Of a stretch of 64,000 nt of DNA, positions 1 to 9,058 are shown one piece after another. Source of the DNA: Methylococcus capsulatus. GTDB lineage: Bacteria; Pseudomonadota; Gammaproteobacteria; Methylococcales; Methylococcaceae. A program made the translations under genes and the position numbers. A model generated the notes under the pieces. The model was not told where the DNA came from. It did not search any database and saw only the letters and a list, made by a program, of their open reading frames with translations. The stretch is taken from the NCBI RefSeq assembly GCF_036864975.1, contig NZ_CP104311.1, positions 784,001-848,000 of the forward strand. Reading direction: 5' to 3'. Each line of letters opens with the position of its first letter. Within the stretch, counting starts at the first letter, position 1.

Positions 1-554
1 ACCAGCACCAGGTACGGCAGCGAAATGCCCTTCGCAAAGAACGGCAGACGCGTCTTGGCGTAGATGAACGCCGCAAAACCGGTGATGATGTAGATCGGGT
101 AGCTCAGATAGAACTCGATGATGTGCGACGGCGTGAAGTCGGTGTCGCGCACGATCGTCTGATGCCAGGTGCCGTCCTGCTCGGTGAAGTAGGAAGCGCC
201 CCAGTAGAGGGCCCAGGCGTAGGCCACCAGCCAGGTCAGGTGGGTGAAGTTGCGGCGCAGCTCTTCACGCGGGGTCAGCGCGGCCAGGTTGCGGTCGCGA
301 GTCTTCCAGAGATAACCCCACAGGATCGAAGCCGTCACGATCTCCAGGACGATCTCGGTGTACAGGAAGTTCATCCAGTAGGTTTCAAACTCCGGCGCGA
401 ACGAGTCCAGACCGGCGGACCAGCCGTAAACACCTTCGTACCAGCGTACCCACATGTAGAACACGGTGTAGATCGCCAGCGCGAACGTGAGCCACTTTTT
501 GTCCAGCAGCGGCGCTTCGGCCGCGGCTGCACCACCCAAAGTTGTTGCTGCCAT
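1..554 (-). CDS. pmoC: Particulate methane monooxygenase subunit C (5' part, runs off the left edge)
   Basis: PmoC is an integral-membrane subunit of the copper enzyme that oxidises methane to methanol. About 184 residues are visible. The protein starts MAATTLGGAAAAEAPLLDKK, has several hydrophobic segments, and carries D127-x3-H131-x12-H144, the spacing of the Asp/His/His metal ligands known in PmoC. The ATG (552-554) is preceded by GGAGGT at 559-564, a strong ribosome site. The gene reads out of the window, so the remaining helices and pmoA/pmoB are not seen, although the family is normally pmoCAB. Its promoter and a RegA-like box lie at 697-749. Ammonia monooxygenase AmoC is the close relative; the methanotroph C1 genes alongside argue for PmoC. 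Confidence 0.95.
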   Translation of the reverse strand, partial: MAATTLGGAAAAEAPLLDKKWLTFALAIYTVFYMWVRWYEGVYGWSAGLDSFAPEFETYWMNFLYTEIVLEIVTASILWGYLWKTRDRNLAALTPREELRRNFTHLTWLVAYAWALYWGASYFTEQDGTWHQTIVRDTDFTPSHIIEFYLSYPIYIITGFAAFIYAKTRLPFFAKGISLPYLVL

Positions 555-696
555 TTTTACCTCCAACTGTTATATCGGACATAAACACCGGTGCATCGCC
601 CGGTGAATCTTCTCTCACTTCCCTGCTTGGTTTATGCATCCTTGCCACCCCTTAGAACCGCAGCCCTCAGGCTGGCCGGCCCTCTTGGTGCGTCGC

Positions 697-724
697 AGTC
701 TATCACCCGCCCCGAAGCTGTCAA
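697..724 (-). promoter_or_regulatory. Sigma70-type promoter of the pmoC operon
   Basis: On the minus strand TTGACA (719-724) is followed after 16 bp by TAGACT (697-702), a near-consensus -35/-10 pair. It would start RNA near 690 and give a 5' leader of about 135 nt before the pmoC ATG. This is read from the sequence; the start site has not been mapped here. Confidence 0.75.
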
Positions 725-732
725 GAAAAATC

Positions 733-749
733 TGCGGCAATTTGACGCA
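733..749. promoter_or_regulatory. RegA/RegR-like palindromic box upstream of the pmoC promoter
   Basis: TGCGGCAATTTGACGCA is an inverted repeat (TGCGNCA-ATT-TGNCGCA) ending 8 bp upstream of the -35. It fits the RegR/RegA consensus GNGRCRTTNNGNCGC, as I recall it, at all but one position. Nearly the same 17-mer occurs twice upstream of regB at 57965-57981 and 58100-58116. The position suits an activator. This is an inference without binding data. Confidence 0.6.
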
Positions 750-892
750 GGTTCGCCGGGTGAGCCAACGTCATGAATCTGCGCCCATGGACGGAATTAA
801 GGTAACGGACGGCGCGGGACGAAACGCCCCCCGCCATCCGACAACGGCGGGAACCATGGCCTCCTGGCGGCTTGCCTCGGGACGCCGAGAAG

Positions 893-906
893 TCCGGCGC
901 GCCGGA
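893..906. repeat. 14-bp perfect palindrome between fhcC and pmoC
   Basis: TCCGGCGCGCCGGA lies just downstream of the fhcC stop on the minus strand. It could form a GC hairpin, but no T run follows in either direction, so it is not a standard Rho-independent terminator. The rest of the 366-bp gap (555-920) holds the pmoC leader, promoter and RegA-like box. Confidence 0.4.
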
Positions 907-920
907 GGAGACCGCAAGGC

Positions 921-1733
921 TCAGGCGACCAGAAGGATTTCGCCCTTGCCCTGGACCGACAGGTCTCCAGCCAAACGGCGCACGCGCAACCGGCGCGCCT
1001 GAGGGTCGGAGAAGCAGGTATTCAAACCCTGGTAGCCTTTGAGGAGCAAAGGCAGAAAACCCAGGGTATGCAAACCGCAGTCGTTGAAAGTGGCGCCGAT
1101 GGCCACCGGGGAACCGTAGAGCAACAGGGTTCCGCGCCTCATGGCGTAACCGGCGCAGGCGCCGACGCGTCCCCGTACGGCGATGGTGCCGGCCGTCATC
1201 CGGGCGCCCAGGTACATCCCGGCGTTGCCTTCGATGAGAATCGATCCGCGGCGCATGTGATCGCCGACCCGGTCTCCGGCATCGCCACGAACGATCACGA
1301 TCCCTTCCGACATGCCTTTTTTGTTGCCGGGGAGAGCGCTCCCGAGCAGATCACCGGCATTGCCGCAAATCTCGACGATACCGCCCTTGAGTTCGCACGC
1401 CGCATACAGACCGGTCGAACCGGACACGCACAAATACCCTCCTTTCATGTGCATACCGGCGTAAGCCCCGGCATCACCCTCTATGATGAGAGAGCCCCGC
1501 GCCATCCCCCTGCCGGCGAAGTCGAGTTTCGGCGAGCCGGAAATACGGACCGACTCCGCATCGTCCCCTTCGATGTCGAACAGCTCTGCCGCGGCGATTC
1601 GGCGGTTGCCGTACTGCAGGTCCAGCGCGGCAATCTCCTTGGGCGCTTTGCCCAACAGCAGATCCGGCACGAGCGGCGAGACATCCAGCCGCTGCCGCAA
1701 CGGCGACTTCAGCGTAAAGCTCAATGCAGTCAT
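921..1733 (-). CDS. fhcC: Formyltransferase/hydrolase complex subunit C
   Basis: This 270-residue protein is the homologue of formylmethanofuran dehydrogenase subunit C. In methylotrophs it is part of the Fhc complex, which moves the formyl group from H4MPT to methylofuran and hydrolyses it to formate. The sequence shows the expected right-handed beta-helix repeat: successive turns read GDAGAYAG, GNAGDLLG, GDAGDRVG, GNAGMYLG and GRVGACAG between about residues 85 and 215. An upstream in-frame extension exists, but the ATG at 1731-1733 matches the family start (MTALSFTLKSPL). It is the last gene of fhcB-fhcA-fhcD-fhcC, 34 bp after fhcD. Confidence 0.93.
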   Translation of the reverse strand: MTALSFTLKSPLRQRLDVSPLVPDLLLGKAPKEIAALDLQYGNRRIAAAELFDIEGDDAESVRISGSPKLDFAGRGMARGSLIIEGDAGAYAGMHMKGGYLCVSGSTGLYAACELKGGIVEICGNAGDLLGSALPGNKKGMSEGIVIVRGDAGDRVGDHMRRGSILIEGNAGMYLGARMTAGTIAVRGRVGACAGYAMRRGTLLLYGSPVAIGATFNDCGLHTLGFLPLLLKGYQGLNTCFSDPQARRLRVRRLAGDLSVQGKGEILLVA

Positions 1734-1767
1734 AGTCGATTCCTTGTTGGCCGGGGCCGGACGGTGT

Positions 1768-2664
1768 TCAGCCCATGATTTCGCGGAGATGGAACAGGAA
1801 CGGCCCGAGCTTGCCGCCGTAGTTGCCGGCGCTGATACGCCGGATGCCATTGGCTGCCCCCAGCCCGCAAGCCGCTTCGATGCCTGCGCGCATCGCCCGG
1901 GCGATGTCGGCATCGCTCAAACCGTCGATCACGATCTCCATCACCGATTCGATTTCCGGCGAAAGCTCCGTCCTCGTTTGCCCTTTCAAGGTCGGGCAAA
2001 AGGCGTCGTTGGTCGATGCCGGCAGGGTCTTGTACTTGGAGCCGACCTTGGAACCCGAACGGACGACACCGCCAGGGAACGGCATGATGACGTTGGGTAT
2101 TCGACGCATCGCCTCGATCGCCGCCTCGCAGGCGGCCAGCGCCTGCGGCTGCGATTCGGCCAGGATGAGGAAATTGCCACCCCCGACCGCCTTGATCATG
2201 CCGGTGGTTTCCTCACAGAGGAACTCGCCGTCCATGACCGGCACGCGCCAATAGCGCTTGCCGGCGATCCGTTTGGAAATCTGGAAGCCGTCGCCGAAAT
2301 AACGCAGATTTTTCCCCAAAGGAATCTGTTCGCCTTCATCCAAACCGGCGAACAGCGCCGAGGTGGGCGAGGTCAACACGCATTGACCGGCCCGGGTTTC
2401 CAGTTGCTTCGCCAGCCCCTTGCCGCCCATGGCGAACAGCAGCACCGCAACGCCGGGACGTCCGTCCGGTGTTTCGGCGGGATCGAGCTCCCGTTCGATG
2501 CCGGCTTCGCAGCCGCAGGCGATGACCGAGGTCGCGAAACCCGTCATGGCCTGGGCCGCATGATGAGCCCATTTGTGATTCTGGGCCGTGATGATCACGC
2601 GCGTGGCGCGCATCGGGAAGGCCTCTGCGAAAGTCTCGTCGATGTGCACGCCGTTGATGATCAT
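1768..2664 (-). CDS. fhcD: Formylmethanofuran:tetrahydromethanopterin formyltransferase (Fhc subunit D)
   Basis: FhcD (298 residues) is the Ftr-family enzyme that transfers the formyl group between N5-formyl-H4MPT and methylofuran. Characteristic stretches are the start MIINGVHIDETFAEAFPMRA, VGGGNFLILAESQPQAL and the C-terminal NYGGKLGPFLFHLREIMG. Its length matches archaeal Ftr (about 297). The start at 2662-2664 overlaps the fhcA stop in an ATGA (2661-2664), so translation is probably coupled. It is cytoplasmic and works in the Fhc complex. Confidence 0.95.
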   Translation of the reverse strand: MIINGVHIDETFAEAFPMRATRVIITAQNHKWAHHAAQAMTGFATSVIACGCEAGIERELDPAETPDGRPGVAVLLFAMGGKGLAKQLETRAGQCVLTSPTSALFAGLDEGEQIPLGKNLRYFGDGFQISKRIAGKRYWRVPVMDGEFLCEETTGMIKAVGGGNFLILAESQPQALAACEAAIEAMRRIPNVIMPFPGGVVRSGSKVGSKYKTLPASTNDAFCPTLKGQTRTELSPEIESVMEIVIDGLSDADIARAMRAGIEAACGLGAANGIRRISAGNYGGKLGPFLFHLREIMG

Positions 2665-4328
2665 GACCGCGCCCCCTGATGGCAGGGATGGACGAGGATT
2701 TTGCTGCGCCCATCGCCTTCGATTTCCCAATCGTTGATGATGAAATTATCCAGCTTCATGGTGTGGTAGCGGTCGAAGTAATCGCGCAGCCGCGTTTCGA
2801 TGCCTCTGTCGAAGTCGGGCTGGACGGTATGCAGATTGCCCCATACGACCTTGACAACCTCACCGTTGCGCACCACCAGTTCGCCGTCTTTGAAGACGTA
2901 GTCCGGCCGTGTGAACATCTTTTCCTTGTCGGCCTGCTCCGTGTAGACGGTGATGTCCGCCGCCGCCCCCGCCCCGAGATGACCGCGGTCGGTCAGCCCC
3001 AGCAGCCTGGCCGCACCGGCCCTGGTCAGGATGGCGATCTCATATAAGGAGTATTCACGGTCGATCGAGCCCAGCGTACTCAGCGCCGCCGCATCTGGAT
3101 TGATCGCAGCCAGCATGTCATTGCGGAAGCTCTTGTCCATCAGCAGCCGGATCAGATGCGGATAGGTCGTGAACGGCGCGCCGTTGGGATGGTCGGTGGT
3201 CAAAAACACGCGCCAGGGATCGTCGACCAGGAGGAAAGTTTCCAGGCCGATACACCATTGCAGCGCGTTGACGAAATTCTTGTCGCGATACTTGAACGGC
3301 ACCACACCGCAGCCGGCATCGCATTCGATGTCCATACACACCCATTTGTCGGGATGCGCATGGCCTGCATTCGCGTGCTGACGCATCGAATCGCCCGAAG
3401 CCGTCACGGTCTGGCCGAACAGAATCTGGCCGACGTCGATCGTGATGTTCTTGTTGGCATTGATGGCTTCGGCGATGCGGGCTGCGCCGGAGGAGAACTT
3501 GCGGTCCCCCTCGACGCCGTAACTGTGGAACTGGATGTGGGTCAGATGCATCGGTAGACCTTCGATGCCACTGATGGTGTTCAGTGTGGTCTCGACGTTG
3601 CCCGGCACTCCCAGGTTGCAGCCGTGGACGTGCAGCGGATGCGGCACCCCCAGTTCGTGTACGGCGCGCGCCAGCGATTTCAAAATCTGTCTGGGCGTGA
3701 CGCCGTAGTAGGCGTGCTTTTCGTCCAAATCCAGCATACGCTGGTTGAACTTGAAGGCACTGATCCCTCCAGGATTGACTACCTTGATCCCGATCGCCTT
3801 GGCGGAATGGATCGTCCAGGCGACATAGTCGTTGATGAGTTGCTGGTCGCTGCCCGAGGACAAGAGCCGCAGGAAGAAATCGTCGCTTCCCAGCATGACA
3901 TAGCCACCGACGTCCAACAGCGGCACGTCCGCCATTTCCATGTGGGCCTGGCGCGCGTTGATGGGCAGCACGGCAGGCTCGAACCCCGCCGTGTAGCCCA
4001 TCTCGGCGTAACGATAGCCGGTGGTCAGGGTCGAAGGCGCGGCGTGGCCGCAGCCCGCCCGCATCAGGCCCCGGCGCGGCTGGGGATCGGCGCGATGGTC
4101 TTCCGGCAGCAGGTTGCGGGCGATGGTCACCTTGCCACCGCCGATGTGGGTATGCATATCGATGGCACCGGCCATCACCACCTTGCCGCGCAGGTCGTAT
4201 TCCTGATCCGGCGTTGCGCCGTTCAGCGAATGGACGATCCTGCCGTCGCGGATGAAAAGGTTGCGCACCTGGCCGTTGATGCCGTTCGCCGGGTCGTAGA
4301 CGGTGCCGCCCGTGAGCTTGATCAGCAT
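2661..4328 (-). CDS. fhcA: Formyltransferase/hydrolase complex subunit A
   Basis: FhcA (555 residues) is an amidohydrolase-fold protein homologous to FwdA/FmdA. In the Fhc complex it hydrolyses formyl-methylofuran to formate. The metal-binding HxH lies at residues 59-61 within IDMHTHIGGGK, and further His-rich strands (PLHVHGCN, MHLTHIQFHSYG) and TTDHPNG follow, all typical of the family. The start MLIKLTGGTVYDPANG is chosen over a longer upstream frame because it matches the family. It lies 29 bp after fhcB and overlaps fhcD by 4 bp. Confidence 0.95.
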   Translation of the reverse strand: MLIKLTGGTVYDPANGINGQVRNLFIRDGRIVHSLNGATPDQEYDLRGKVVMAGAIDMHTHIGGGKVTIARNLLPEDHRADPQPRRGLMRAGCGHAAPSTLTTGYRYAEMGYTAGFEPAVLPINARQAHMEMADVPLLDVGGYVMLGSDDFFLRLLSSGSDQQLINDYVAWTIHSAKAIGIKVVNPGGISAFKFNQRMLDLDEKHAYYGVTPRQILKSLARAVHELGVPHPLHVHGCNLGVPGNVETTLNTISGIEGLPMHLTHIQFHSYGVEGDRKFSSGAARIAEAINANKNITIDVGQILFGQTVTASGDSMRQHANAGHAHPDKWVCMDIECDAGCGVVPFKYRDKNFVNALQWCIGLETFLLVDDPWRVFLTTDHPNGAPFTTYPHLIRLLMDKSFRNDMLAAINPDAAALSTLGSIDREYSLYEIAILTRAGAARLLGLTDRGHLGAGAAADITVYTEQADKEKMFTRPDYVFKDGELVVRNGEVVKVVWGNLHTVQPDFDRGIETRLRDYFDRYHTMKLDNFIINDWEIEGDGRSKILVHPCHQGARS

Positions 4329-4357
4329 GATTTGGGTTCTCCCTAAAAAGCAGGCCG

Positions 4358-5629
4358 CTAGAGCGACTGCTCGATCGCGGTCAGCACGGCGGCCGCACTC
4401 GTCAGCCCGCAATCGCGCAGCGGATAGAGCGGCATGGCCACGACATTGTCGCAGCGGTACATGTGGCCAGCATGGTCGATACCCGGAACACCCACCGGAA
4501 TGAACACGTCCGGCTCCTTGTCGAACCGCATGCCGGAGCGGCCGATCACCACCGTCGGCACCGCGGCTGCCGGCGGCGGCGCCGCCGAGAGGCTGGACAC
4601 CCAGATCAGCGCGTCAGCTTCGCCCTCGCTGAGCATGCGCGCGGCGTCATTGAGGTACGGATCATATTCGGGGAAGCCACGGGCGAAACTCACCCGTGTC
4701 GGATAGCCGGTCAGCCAGGCGCAGACCTGGCTGGCGGTCCTGTCACCGTCCTGTCCCCCCAGAGGCAGAACCGCTGCGCGGGTTTCCTTGTTGAGGACGG
4801 TCACCGTCTGGCAAACCTGCTGCACCGTCAAATCGGCATGAGGGAAATCGAGTTGACCCGCCACCCAGGTCACGACACTGTAGCTCGACCGCCTGAGCCG
4901 GTCCACGACCCCCTGCAACACCCCGACCGGCACCCCCCCGACCGCTTTGGCCTGGAGCGATGCGCCACGCGCAAGCGCGGACAGCACCGCGGCGAGTTCC
5001 GGCAGATACTCGGGAGCGCATTCGATGACCTGCGGACGTCGCCCGTCCGGAGACACCGCTGCATCGCCGCTTGGAGCCCGGCCGAGATAGATCACTTCCC
5101 GCTTGGCGGGGTCCTGCCCGAACAAGGTTTCCTGGTTCCAGACGAAACGCTCGAAAAAGCGGGGGAACGCGGCCTCGACGTCACTGCCGAAAACCAGCAA
5201 CACTTCGAGGCGATTCTTCACTTCGGCCAGCGTCGTCGCGATCCAGCCCGAATCAGCCAATACCAGCAGGTTGCGGACGCCGCCGCCGGCGCGGGCTTGA
5301 TCGAAGACGCCACGGGCCTTGTCGATCAGCGCGAGTGCGGCGCGGGTGTCATTGACGTCGGTGCCGAAACCGCTGAATACCGGCAGCCTGGCATCTTTTA
5401 GAATCGCCGCTGCCTGCCGAACCGCATCCTCCAGAGCGGCCGGCTCGCCGGCAATACGGGGAGCGGTATCGGTCACGGCCAGTTCGAAACCGGGAACCGT
5501 GACGGCATCGCCATTGGCCAGCACCCGCACGCTCGAACCGCAAACCTCGATTTTCAGGTCGTCGGAGGCGATACCGCAGAACGGACTGGGAACGCTCTCC
5601 CAGACCTTGGCCGAGGTGTTGTCGGTCAT
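4358..5629 (-). CDS. fhcB: Formyltransferase/hydrolase complex subunit B
   Basis: FhcB (423 residues) resembles the B subunit of formylmethanofuran dehydrogenase. Only a short Cys-containing region near the N-terminus (FCGIASDDL) recalls the archaeal catalytic subunit. No 4Fe-4S CxxCxxxC motif is visible, consistent with the bacterial complex being a hydrolase rather than a redox enzyme (established for Methylobacterium Fhc). The start MTDNTSAKVWES at 5627-5629 is preceded by AAAGGAAAGGGC. It is the first gene of the fhc operon, with its own promoter at 5726-5754. Confidence 0.93.
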   Translation of the reverse strand: MTDNTSAKVWESVPSPFCGIASDDLKIEVCGSSVRVLANGDAVTVPGFELAVTDTAPRIAGEPAALEDAVRQAAAILKDARLPVFSGFGTDVNDTRAALALIDKARGVFDQARAGGGVRNLLVLADSGWIATTLAEVKNRLEVLLVFGSDVEAAFPRFFERFVWNQETLFGQDPAKREVIYLGRAPSGDAAVSPDGRRPQVIECAPEYLPELAAVLSALARGASLQAKAVGGVPVGVLQGVVDRLRRSSYSVVTWVAGQLDFPHADLTVQQVCQTVTVLNKETRAAVLPLGGQDGDRTASQVCAWLTGYPTRVSFARGFPEYDPYLNDAARMLSEGEADALIWVSSLSAAPPPAAAVPTVVIGRSGMRFDKEPDVFIPVGVPGIDHAGHMYRCDNVVAMPLYPLRDCGLTSAAAVLTAIEQSL

Positions 5630-5725
5630 GCCCTTTCCTTTATAGTCTCTGATGAAGAGTCTGTAGTGGTTCCAAGCCCACCGCCAGCGGGGGCAGGGGA
5701 CAGGCAGCCATCCGCGTGGCAGGCA

Positions 5726-5754
5726 AGCATAGGGAATCCAGACTCGTTTTTCAA
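5726..5754 (-). promoter_or_regulatory. Predicted fhc operon promoter
   Basis: On the minus strand TTGAAA (5749-5754), a 17-bp spacer and TATGCT (5726-5731) form a good sigma70-like pair, giving a leader of about 90 nt before fhcB. This is a sequence reading only. Confidence 0.6.
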
Positions 5755-5778
5755 CTTGACGCCCCATGGGGCGAATGA

Positions 5779-5807
5779 TCGACAAAAAGGCCCTGTTCCT
5801 CTACGCT
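5779..5807 (+). promoter_or_regulatory. Possible promoter for the beta-RFAP synthase/mch run
   Basis: TCGACA (5779-5784), 17 bp, TACGCT (5802-5807) lies upstream of the divergent plus-strand genes. The -35 is close to consensus; the -10 matches at only 3 of 6 positions. Confidence 0.35.
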
Positions 5808-5889
5808 AACATCTTTTTGGTGCGCCGCATGACCGATCGGGCCAACCCGCGGAGTGGCGCCGACATCGCCCCTGCACCACCCGAACACC

Positions 5890-6882
5890 ATGCCGAAACC
5901 GTTTCCGCGCGTCCGTGTCCATGCTCCCGCCCGTCTGCATCTCGGGTTCATCGACATCTCCGGCACGTTCGGGCGCCGATTCGGCAGCATCGGTGTCGCG
6001 ATCGACGACATAGCGACGCGCCTGAGCCTCTGGCCGAGTCGAGAACCACGCGCTGTCGGCCCGTCGGCGGAAAAGGCGCTGGCCATCCTGGAAAAGCTCG
6101 AAGCCGCTTTGAACCTGCCGGGCTCGGCCACGGTCGAAATCGAATCCGCGATTCCGGAGCATGTGGGACTGGGATCGGGCACACAGATGGCTCTCGCCCT
6201 GGGCAGCGCCCTCCTCCTGGCCTATGGGTTGCCGCTCACGCCCCGCAATCTTGCTCCTCGCATCGAAAGGGGCGCGAGATCGGGCATCGGCCTGGCTTCG
6301 TTCGAACAAGGCGGACTCATCGTCGACGGCGGGCGTGGCCCGGAGACCATCAGTCCACCGGTGATCGCCCGCTTGCCGGTGCCGGAAGACTGGCGCTTCA
6401 TCCTGGTATTCGACTCGCGAGGGCAAGGGCTCCACGGCAAGCAGGAAATCGATGCCTTCCAGACCTTGCCGCCGTTTCCGGAACAAGAAGCCGCCCGCCT
6501 GAGCCATCTGATCCTGATGCAGACACTGCCCGCCCTGGCAGAACAGCGACTCGAAACCTTCGGCGCCGGCATTGCCGAGATCCAGCGATCCGTGGGTGAT
6601 TATTTCGCCCCCGCGCAAGGAGGGTGCTTCACCAGCCCCGACGTCGCCGGCGCCCTCGACTGGCTGGCGGCGCAAGGTGCGGTGGGCATCGGCCAGAGCT
6701 CATGGGGACCCACGGGATTCTGTCTCGTCGCTTCCGAACGGGAGGCCCGCCGGCTGGCAGCGGCGGCTGCCGCATTGAAGATCGCTGCGCACCTGGATTT
6801 CAAGATCGCCCGGCCGCGCAACCGGGGGGCCGATGTGACGCTTGCAATGCCGGCCGCCGAGGCGGCTCCCGTCCAAGCCTAG
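5890..6882 (+). CDS. Beta-ribofuranosylaminobenzene 5'-phosphate synthase
   Basis: This enzyme condenses p-aminobenzoate with PRPP (losing CO2 and PPi) in the first committed step of methanopterin synthesis. The 330-residue protein has the GHMP-kinase fold. The N-terminal VHAPARLHLGFIDISGTFGRRFGSIG and the glycine-rich PEHVGLGSGTQMALALGSAL region are the family signatures. The start at 5890 (MPKPFPRVRVHAPARL) is chosen over an upstream in-frame ATG at 5854 because the conserved region begins at once. It is the first plus-strand gene, divergent from fhcB. The pabB gene at 14332 would supply p-aminobenzoate. Confidence 0.93.
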   Translation: MPKPFPRVRVHAPARLHLGFIDISGTFGRRFGSIGVAIDDIATRLSLWPSREPRAVGPSAEKALAILEKLEAALNLPGSATVEIESAIPEHVGLGSGTQMALALGSALLLAYGLPLTPRNLAPRIERGARSGIGLASFEQGGLIVDGGRGPETISPPVIARLPVPEDWRFILVFDSRGQGLHGKQEIDAFQTLPPFPEQEAARLSHLILMQTLPALAEQRLETFGAGIAEIQRSVGDYFAPAQGGCFTSPDVAGALDWLAAQGAVGIGQSSWGPTGFCLVASEREARRLAAAAAALKIAAHLDFKIARPRNRGADVTLAMPAAEAAPVQA

Positions 6883-6888
6883 CGCATC

Positions 6889-8019
6889 ATGCAGGAAGCC
6901 GGCTCCGCTCTGGTGGTCGCGGCATCCGCCTCCGCGCTCAGCCGCTCACTGAAGCGAGCCGGATGGACCCCGTTTGCGATCGACGGTTTCGGCGACCTGG
7001 ACACCCGGGAGTACTGCCGTGAATGCCAGATCGTACCGCTCGGCAAGAGCGGGTTCGACGCATCCGCCCTGCGATCGGCCATCGATGGGATGAAACCCAC
7101 CGATGTCGCACTTTACGGCGGCGGTCTGGATTCACTGCCCGGCGTGATCGAACATCTCGCCCGCGGACGCCTCCTGGTCGGCAATACCGCAGAAACCGTC
7201 CGTCTCGCCAAAACCCCCGCCATGTTCTTTGCGCTGCTTGCCAACCTGGGCATACCTTTTCCGGAAACGCGCTTTGACCCCCCTTGCAACGTTTGCGGCT
7301 GGCTGGTCAAGCATGGCGGCAGCGAGGGCGGGGTTGCCGTGAATTTCGCCAGCAATACGGACATCTCGAAACCGTACCGGTACTTCCAGCGACAGCTCGA
7401 AACGCTCCCGATGTCCGCCCTGTTCCTGGCCGACGGCACGGAATCGAGAATCATCGGCTTCAACACCCTTTGGACCACGGCAGCCGATCCACTTCTGCCG
7501 TTCCGGTTCGCCGGCGCGATCAACCGGACATCGCTGAGCGAGCCCCAGCGCGAGACCTTGCGCGGAATCGTGGCCCAGCTCGTCTCGGCCTTGCGCCTGC
7601 GCGGCTTAAACAGCCTCGATTTCATGACGGACGAAACCGGCGGGATCCGCGTGCTCGAACTCAATCCGCGCCCCAGCGCCACCCTGTCACTTTACGACGA
7701 CGAGCTTCCGTCCGGCCTGGCCGGACTTCATATCCGCGCCTGTCTCGGCACACTGCCGGACTTTACCCTTGCTGCATTCCCGGCCCGCGCGATCCAAATC
7801 GTCTATGCCCCTCATGACGTGGAGATGCCGGGGACACTAGAATGGCCTGCGTGGTGCCAGAACCGGCCCGGCCCGGGATGCCGCATCGCCAAAGGCGCGC
7901 CGCTGTGCACGATCACGGCCGACGGAACAGACGAAAGCGAAGTGCTTTCCAACCTGGCCGCCCGGCACACCGCCCTCATCCAGACGATGATCGCCGCCGA
8001 CCGCATGGCCGACACCTGA
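6889..8019 (+). CDS. ATP-grasp family protein of the H4MPT/methanofuran gene cluster
   Basis: This 376-residue protein has an ATP-grasp-like layout: an N-terminal region (about 1-100), a central nucleotide-binding part with [12 protein letters not shown] (residues about 137-148) in place of the usual glycine-rich loop, and a metal-site strand LEFNPRPSAT-like stretch ([12 protein letters not shown], near 258). Such proteins (COG2232-type) recur in C1 gene islands of methylotrophs and in methanogens. The substrate is unknown; carboxylate-amine ligation in cofactor synthesis is an inference. It lies 6 bp after the beta-RFAP synthase gene, in the same direction, with mch 43 bp downstream. Confidence 0.75.
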   Translation: MQEAGSALVVAASASALSRSLKRAGWTPFAIDGFGDLDTREYCRECQIVPLGKSGFDASALRSAIDGMKPTDVALYGGGLDSLPGVIEHLARGRLLVGNTAETVRLAKTPAMFFALLANLGIPFPETRFDPPCNVCGWLVKHGGSEGGVAVNFASNTDISKPYRYFQRQLETLPMSALFLADGTESRIIGFNTLWTTAADPLLPFRFAGAINRTSLSEPQRETLRGIVAQLVSALRLRGLNSLDFMTDETGGIRVLELNPRPSATLSLYDDELPSGLAGLHIRACLGTLPDFTLAAFPARAIQIVYAPHDVEMPGTLEWPAWCQNRPGPGCRIAKGAPLCTITADGTDESEVLSNLAARHTALIQTMIAADRMADT

Positions 8020-8062
8020 CCAGCAAGAGACCCATAACCCCCCTGTTTTCAAGAGGACCATC

Positions 8063-9058
8063 ATGCAGAATCGCGTCAGCGTCAACGCTCACAGCCAGCC
8101 TATCGTCAAATATCTGATCACTTATGCCGACAAGCTGCGCCTCCAGATCGACCGGCTGCCCAACGGCTGTACCATCATTGACGCCGGCATCAAGGTGCCG
8201 GGCAGCCTGGAAGCCGGCCGCCTCATCGGCGAAATCTGCATGGGGGGACTCGGGCGCGTCACCCTCAGCCATACCGACACCTTTACCAAATGGCCACTGA
8301 CGGTCAACGTCCACACCTCCAACCCGGTGATCGCCTGTCTAGGCAGCCAGTATGCCGGCTGGAGCCTTTCGCACGGTGAAGGCAAGGACGGCTTCTACGC
8401 GCTCGGCTCGGGACCGGCGCGCGCCATGGCCACCAAGATCAAGGACGGCAACGAAGAGCCGGTGGAAGAACTGTACAAGGAACTGAATTATCGCGACAAA
8501 CACACGGAAACGACGATCGTCATGGAAGTCGACAAGATTCCACCGGTCGAATTGACCGACAAGATCGCTCGCTCTTGCAAGCTGGACCCCTCCCACCTGA
8601 CCGTGATCCTGACACCCACCAGCAGTCTGGCGGGCGGCATGCAGGTGGTGGCGCGGGTGCTCGAAGTCGCTCTGCACAAGGCACATGCCCTGCACTTCCC
8701 GTTGGAGAACATCATCGACGGCACCGGCTGTGCCCCGGTTCCACCGCCGCACCCGAATTTCATCAAAGCCATGGGCCGGACCAACGATGCCATCCTGTTC
8801 GGTGGTCGCGTCCATCTGTTCGTCAAGGGCAGCGACGAAGCCGCCGAGACCCTGGCCAACGAGCTGCCGAGTTCGGTCTCGCGCGATTACGGCAAGCCTT
8901 TTGCTGAAGTATTCAAGGAGTACAAATACGACTTCTTCAAGGTCGACGCCATGCTGTTCAGCCCGGCCAGCGTGATCGTCACGACCGTCGATTCCGGCCG
9001 CAGCTTCCATGCCGGAGAAGTGGACGTGGAACTCCTGGAGCGCTCGTTCGGTGGCTGA
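8063..9058 (+). CDS. mch: Methenyltetrahydromethanopterin cyclohydrolase
   Basis: Mch interconverts methenyl-H4MPT and N5-formyl-H4MPT, the step between methylene-H4MPT dehydrogenase and the Fhc complex. The 331-residue protein starts [18 protein letters not shown], and conserved parts include [34 protein letters not shown] and [20 protein letters not shown]. Its length and start match the family, and an AAGAGG ribosome site precedes the ATG. It is cytoplasmic. Its stop overlaps the next gene, so the two are probably co-translated. Confidence 0.97.
   Translation: MQNRVSVNAHSQPIVKYLITYADKLRLQIDRLPNGCTIIDAGIKVPGSLEAGRLIGEICMGGLGRVTLSHTDTFTKWPLTVNVHTSNPVIACLGSQYAGWSLSHGEGKDGFYALGSGPARAMATKIKDGNEEPVEELYKELNYRDKHTETTIVMEVDKIPPVELTDKIARSCKLDPSHLTVILTPTSSLAGGMQVVARVLEVALHKAHALHFPLENIIDGTGCAPVPPPHPNFIKAMGRTNDAILFGGRVHLFVKGSDEAAETLANELPSSVSRDYGKPFAEVFKEYKYDFFKVDAMLFSPASVIVTTVDSGRSFHAGEVDVELLERSFGG

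Noticed and set aside
123-584. Plus-strand frame opposite pmoC
   Set aside because: It lies wholly antisense to clearly coding pmoC and has no recognisable domain or ribosome site.
9009-9050. Upstream ATG for the RimK-like ligase
   Set aside because: It overlaps mch by 50 bp; GTG 9051 has a GGAG site and begins at the conserved sequence.
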